A DNA stretch of 18,590 nucleotides from Bacillota bacterium (GTDB lineage Bacteria; Bacillota; Bacilli; Bacillales_A; Planococcaceae). The stretch lies in NCBI GenBank assembly GCA_023405135.1, contig JAEXYZ010000040.1, positions 1 through 18,590 on the forward strand. Direction: 5' to 3'. Below, piece after piece: positions 16,417-18,590 of the stretch (positions are counted from its first letter, which is position 1; each line of letters begins with the position of its first letter). The notes beneath the pieces were generated by a model, which saw only the letters and a list, made by a program, of their open reading frames with translations, had not been told where the DNA came from and did not search any database. The translations under genes were made by a program, and so were the position numbers.

Positions 16417-16449
16417 AAAGAGCGTCTTCATCCTAAAATGACGCTCTTT
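16417..16449 (-). terminator. Attenuator-like terminator directly after yukE
   Basis: Minus strand: AAAGAGCGTC pairs perfectly with GACGCTCTTT over a 13-base loop, followed by the T-rich TTCCTTTATG. It begins about 22 bases after the yukE stop. Partial termination here would make far more yukE message than message for the machine genes, fitting the high dosage of secreted WXG100 protein relative to the membrane complex. Confidence 0.8.
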
Positions 16450-16471
16450 AATACTAATTCTAAAGATGAAG

Positions 16472-16765
16472 TTATCCGCGAATTTGACTCGCAATTTGAC
16501 GATCTGCATCATCAAGGGCATGTGCTGTATTTTTCAATTGTGTTGAAACGTCTTGTAAAAGTCGTTGCATATCCACAATAGAAGGGCGTAAAGAATCATA
16601 TTGCTCAGCGAATGCTCTGCTAGATTCCCCTTCCCACATACCTTGTAACTCTTGAATCATACTATCCAAACGTGAGATTTGTTCTTCAACCTGTGCACTT
16701 TCACTACCATAACGATTAGACATTCCTTCTAATTCAGCTGGGGTAACACGAATAATTCCTGACAT
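16472..16765 (-). CDS. yukE: WXG100 protein YukE/EsxA
   Basis: The protein has 97 residues. It forms the standard WXG100 helical hairpin: helix 1 (TPAELEGMSNRYGSESAQVEEQI), the turn motif GMWEGESS with W44-E-G, helix 2 (AFAEQYDSL ... MQRLLQDVSTQLKNTAHAL), and the ending DADRQIASQIRG. It is very close to B. subtilis YukE. It is secreted as a dimer by the EssC-driven machine and is required for its activity. A strong ribosome site, AAAGGAGAG, stands before the ATG, a sigma-A-like promoter lies about 100 bases upstream, and a terminator follows. Together these suggest high, partly independent expression. Confidence 0.98.
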   Translation of the reverse strand: MSGIIRVTPAELEGMSNRYGSESAQVEEQISRLDSMIQELQGMWEGESSRAFAEQYDSLRPSIVDMQRLLQDVSTQLKNTAHALDDADRQIASQIRG

Positions 16766-16863
16766 GAACCTCTCTCCTTTTTCTCGGCTTTTGTTTCATT
16801 CGCAAAAAAACTTTATTTTTCTGCCAATTGACTCATTAGCCTTTTTTCAAATATTTCAATTTT

Positions 16864-16893
16864 ATTCTAAAGAATGTTAATTAGAACGGTCAA
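16864..16893 (-). promoter_or_regulatory. Sigma-A-like promoter of the yukE/T7SS operon
   Basis: Minus strand: TTGACC (five of six to the -35 consensus) is followed after 18 bases by TAGAAT (five of six to the -10). The predicted start near 16857 gives a leader of roughly 90 bases before yukE. The intergenic stretch 16766-17101 carries this promoter and the divergent one; I saw no further gene in it. Confidence 0.6.
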
Positions 16894-17029
16894 TCATCAT
16901 CTGGTAAAAGGGATTAAAAGAGTTATTTATTCCCAATTTACAATATGTAAAATAAGCACACTTTACCATTTTAAGTATTTTTGATTGTGATATATTAAAG
17001 GGGCGTAAAACATCTATTTTTTCATTCAG

Positions 17030-17058
17030 TCAACATTTTGTACGAAAATGGCTATACT
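17030..17058 (+). promoter_or_regulatory. Sigma-A-like promoter of the YwqH-like gene
   Basis: TCAACA at 17030-17035 and TATACT at 17053-17058 are separated by 17 bases; four and five of six positions match consensus. The start codon lies about 43 bases beyond the -10. It is divergent from the yukE promoter, about 140 bases away, so both could share regulator sites in between. Confidence 0.6.
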
Positions 17059-17101
17059 GAACAAATTTTGAAGAGAAAACTAGTAATTTAGAGGTGATAC
17101 G

Positions 17102-17440
17102 ATGTCTTTAGCATATTGGTATGCGCTGTTACGAAAGAAACAAAATGATCTCAGTCGTTTACAAACATGCAACGGTCAGTTAGCTGGAAAGCAAGGAGAA
17201 TTTTCAAGCAATCAGTATCTTATGACAGAACCAGAACTTACACCAACGACTTGGCAAGGAACTTTAGCCACACGATTTGATGACATTCGAGCAAATGGCA
17301 TACTCGCAAGCTACCAGGAAATTCAAACAACACAATTCAACAACGTGTTTTCGACATTAAGCGCTAAAATCCAACAAATTAAACAAGAAATCGAATACAT
17401 CCGCGCCACAATTGCACGGCTTGAAGCGGACGATGATTAA
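17102..17440 (+). CDS. YwqH-like (DUF5082-type) helical LXG partner
   Basis: The protein has 112 residues and is almost fully helical. It opens MSLAYWYALLRKKQNDLSRL; the middle contains TPTTWQGTLATRFDDIR, a WxG-like turn (W-Q-G) between two helices; the end is a coiled coil (LSAKIQQIKQEIEYIRATIARLE). Opening, length and coiled-coil tail match DUF5082 proteins such as B. subtilis YwqH and YxiC, which precede DUF5344 and LXG genes. Known equivalents act as LXG-binding export factors. The ATG at 17102 has AGAGGTGAT before it. Unusually, it is alone and divergent, with its own promoter and a terminator 150 bases downstream, while the DUF5344 partner lies at 6511-6813. It probably still forms a complex with that partner and the LXG domains. 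Confidence 0.8.
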   Translation: MSLAYWYALLRKKQNDLSRLQTCNGQLAGKQGEFSSNQYLMTEPELTPTTWQGTLATRFDDIRANGILASYQEIQTTQFNNVFSTLSAKIQQIKQEIEYIRATIARLEADDD

Positions 17441-17483
17441 GGTTGCCTTTCGGTAGGGAGTTCGTATTAGGTTAATTGGAGTA

Positions 17484-17719
17484 AGACTTATATAATAGAA
17501 GAAAAGCACTAATGAAACGGATATCTCTAGAGGGGGATCCTTTTATTTTGAGTAAAACTTGAAGGTGCTGCGACGAAAGTAAACAAAAGAAAAACCCGAA
17601 CTATTATACGAATTCCTTTACTTTTTCGTATTAGCTCGGGTTTTTTAAGGTTCGCCTTAACAAAGTGCAAATTAGTTACGTTCTAGTCTTATATATGATA
17701 GAAGAAACTCATAATAAAA
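17484..17719 (+). repeat. Pair of imperfect direct repeats flanking the terminator
   Basis: A segment at 17484-17517 (AGACTTATATAATAGAAGAA...) recurs imperfectly at 17685-17719 (AGTCTTATATATGATAGAAG...). In addition, TTCGTATTAG occurs exactly at 17461-17470 and 17625-17634. The AT-rich copies contain -10-like TATAAT and TATGAT, but I found no good -35. They may be traces of a local duplication. The gene-free stretch 17441-17856 holds these repeats, the terminator and a small hairpin, and no convincing reading frame. Confidence 0.45.
17590..17646 (+). terminator. Terminator after the YwqH-like gene
   Basis: AAAAACCCGA at 17590-17599 pairs with TCGGGTTTTT at 17636-17645, and the stem extends inward (CTATTATACGAA with TTCGTATTAG, one or two bulges). 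It is T-rich on the plus strand and A-rich on the left, so it may work in both directions. Directly after it, TTAAGG-TTCG-CCTTAA at 17645-17660 is a second, small stem with a stable TTCG tetraloop. Confidence 0.8.
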
Positions 17720-17856
17720 TTTTTAGGAATATGCGCACTCTGTCATTTCTACTATAGGAAGTACGGCGCAGGATGATTTGTCTAGGACTTAGTGTGGGTA
17801 TGCTTCGGGTTGAAATTTTAATTAGTTATTTCTTCAATATTTTTAATTTAATTCAA

Positions 17857-18041
17857 TTATATTTTCTTGTTTAAATATTGGAACTGAACATCCCCGTCAA
17901 AAGAGTTTGCTAATCTCTTTCCTATCTCCATTTTATAATCTGTTTCGACAAACTTTGTTTCAATTTCAATATCCTCAATAGTTCTGCACAAACCAATTGT
18001 CCAAGAACCCCAGACGCCCCAACAACCATCACTTTTTTCAT
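17857..18041 (-). pseudogene. Fragment of an NAD(P)-binding Rossmann-fold enzyme gene
   Basis: Minus strand from the ATG at 18041, with AGGAGAAC before it, reads MKKVMVVGASGVLGQLVCAE, containing the dinucleotide-binding GxSGxxG turn of short-chain reductases, epimerases and saccharopine-dehydrogenase-like proteins. After about 24 residues the frame degenerates and meets a TAG at about residue 39. A different frame stays open from about the same point (IEDIEIETKFVETDYKMEIG ...) to a TAA at 17857-17859. Only this stub, with its ribosome site, remains of a gene normally of 250 residues or more. Internal deletion plus a frameshift is the simplest explanation. The exact family cannot be named. Confidence 0.6.
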
Positions 18042-18262
18042 AATTAAAAAGAGTTCTCCTATATGGGTTTTAGTAGATTTTAATAAATAGGGAGAGTTTT
18101 TCCTCTTTTAATATCGAACTTTCGCATAACCGAACTTTCATGAGTTTAAATTTTTCATGTTCTTTGTTTATAAGAAGATTTATTTAAAATTAAAAACCTT
18201 TTGTTTATTTTTTGATTTCTTTCACTTAAACTTAGCTGTATTACTTGGATGTAGTATAGATG

Positions 18263-18590
18263 TGTGGACACAACTTGGTTAAGTCAATAAAATTGAATTA
18301 ACGAGAGGACGTGTCCGAATATGAATCAAAAACGATATAATCAAGAATTTAAGCAAACAGTAATCGAGCTTTATCGCTAAGGTACACCGGTCAGTCATAC
18401 CAGCGCGAATATGGTGTTTCTGAAGTCACAATTTATAAATGGATAAAACAACATTCTCCAATTGAAGGTACACAGGAGTTAACTGTGTCTGACGTAGAAG
18501 CCATTCAAAAAGAAAATCTCCGATTAAAACAGGAGCTTGAAATTCTAAAAAAGGCTATGACCATATTCGCGAGAAAATAGATGATTAAGA
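18263..18590 (+). mobile_element. Left end of an IS3-family insertion sequence (continues beyond the window)
   Basis: The sequence from about 18263 (TGTGGACACAACTTGGTTAA) has the GTGGACAC ... TAAGT pattern of IS3-group ends, and an orfA-type gene starts 58 bases further. The exact left boundary is uncertain by about 10 bases, because the inverted repeat partner and target duplication lie outside the window. Confidence 0.7.
18321..18580 (+). pseudogene. IS3-family transposase OrfA, disrupted
   Basis: The ATG at 18321 reads MNQKRYNQEFKQTVIELYR and then hits a TAA at 18378-18380. From about 18395 a second frame continues YQREYGVSEVTIYKWIKQ, the recognition helix of the OrfA helix-turn-helix, then a leucine-rich coiled coil (ENLRLKQELEILKKAM) and IFARK to a TAG at 18578-18580. 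The gene therefore carries both a nonsense codon and a frameshift of one base class. An A-AAA-AAG heptamer at 18547-18553, in the correct phase, matches the -1 slippage signal that IS3 elements use to make OrfAB. The frame entered by that slip closes at a TAA at 18586-18588, so a third lesion may exist. This copy cannot make a normal transposase. Confidence 0.85.

Noticed and set aside
16396..16581. Plus-strand frame over the yukE terminator and yukE 3' end
   Set aside because: It is antisense to a terminator and to a well-supported WXG100 gene, and no ribosome site precedes it.
17661..17856. Possible coding remnant
   Set aside because: All frames that I translated were short, interrupted and without recognisable motifs.
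17857..18041. YueD, the reductase that follows yueC in B. subtilis
   Set aside because: The fragment has a Rossmann turn, but its start does not resemble YueD as I recall it and it lies at the other end of the locus.
1..18590. CRISPR array, tRNA or rRNA genes
   Set aside because: No regularly spaced repeats and no cloverleaf or conserved rRNA sequence were seen in the window.

Overview
Low-GC, Shine-Dalgarno-rich DNA from a Bacillales-type Firmicute. Several proteins closely recall Bacillus subtilis Yuk/Yue/Ywq products, but the species cannot be fixed from the window. It holds a complete type VIIb (Esx/WXG100) secretion locus of the B. subtilis yuk/yue kind, followed by its own LXG polymorphic-toxin cargo.

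Core machine (about 6.5-16.8 kb, all minus strand). The order is yukE (WXG100), then an attenuator-like terminator and a second hairpin, then yukD (ubiquitin-like), yukC/essB (pseudokinase-like membrane protein), yukBA/essC (FHA + three-ATPase motor), yueB/esaA (large membrane protein) and essA. A 100-residue YwqI-like (DUF5344-type) helical partner joins the core to the cargo. Most junctions overlap or lie within about 25 bp, so this looks like one long operon driven by a sigma-A-like promoter at about 16.88 kb.

Cargo (about 1.1-6.5 kb, same strand). Module 1 is an LXG protein with a glycine-rich hydrophobic C-terminus (predicted membrane toxin) and a six-helix membrane protein (predicted immunity). 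Two small DUF5085-like proteins follow. Module 2 is an LXG protein whose PD-(D/E)XK (PoNe-like) nuclease domain now lies in the -1 frame, as if one G had been lost; an Imm70-like immunity gene and a terminator close the module.

Scar region (1-0.95 kb). Beyond the terminator is a pile of remnants: a 70-codon piece of a third LXG gene, an intact orphan immunity-like gene, a 48-codon fragment resembling the start of PoNi (DUF1911-type) immunity proteins, and a large hairpin at the window edge. This resembles the silent toxin/immunity scrapyards of Rhs and CDI loci.

Right flank (16.8-18.6 kb). A divergent gene encodes a YwqH-like (DUF5082-type) helical protein, the usual partner of the DUF5344 protein, here about 10 kb away with its own promoter and terminator. 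Then come a gene-poor stretch with repeats and hairpins, a decayed Rossmann-enzyme fragment, and the left end of an IS3-family element with a broken orfA.

Working model: the motor complex exports YukE and the LXG toxins with help from the small helical partners. Immunity proteins protect the producer. The cargo end diversifies by recombination through conserved LXG sequence, leaving orphan immunity genes and toxin stubs.
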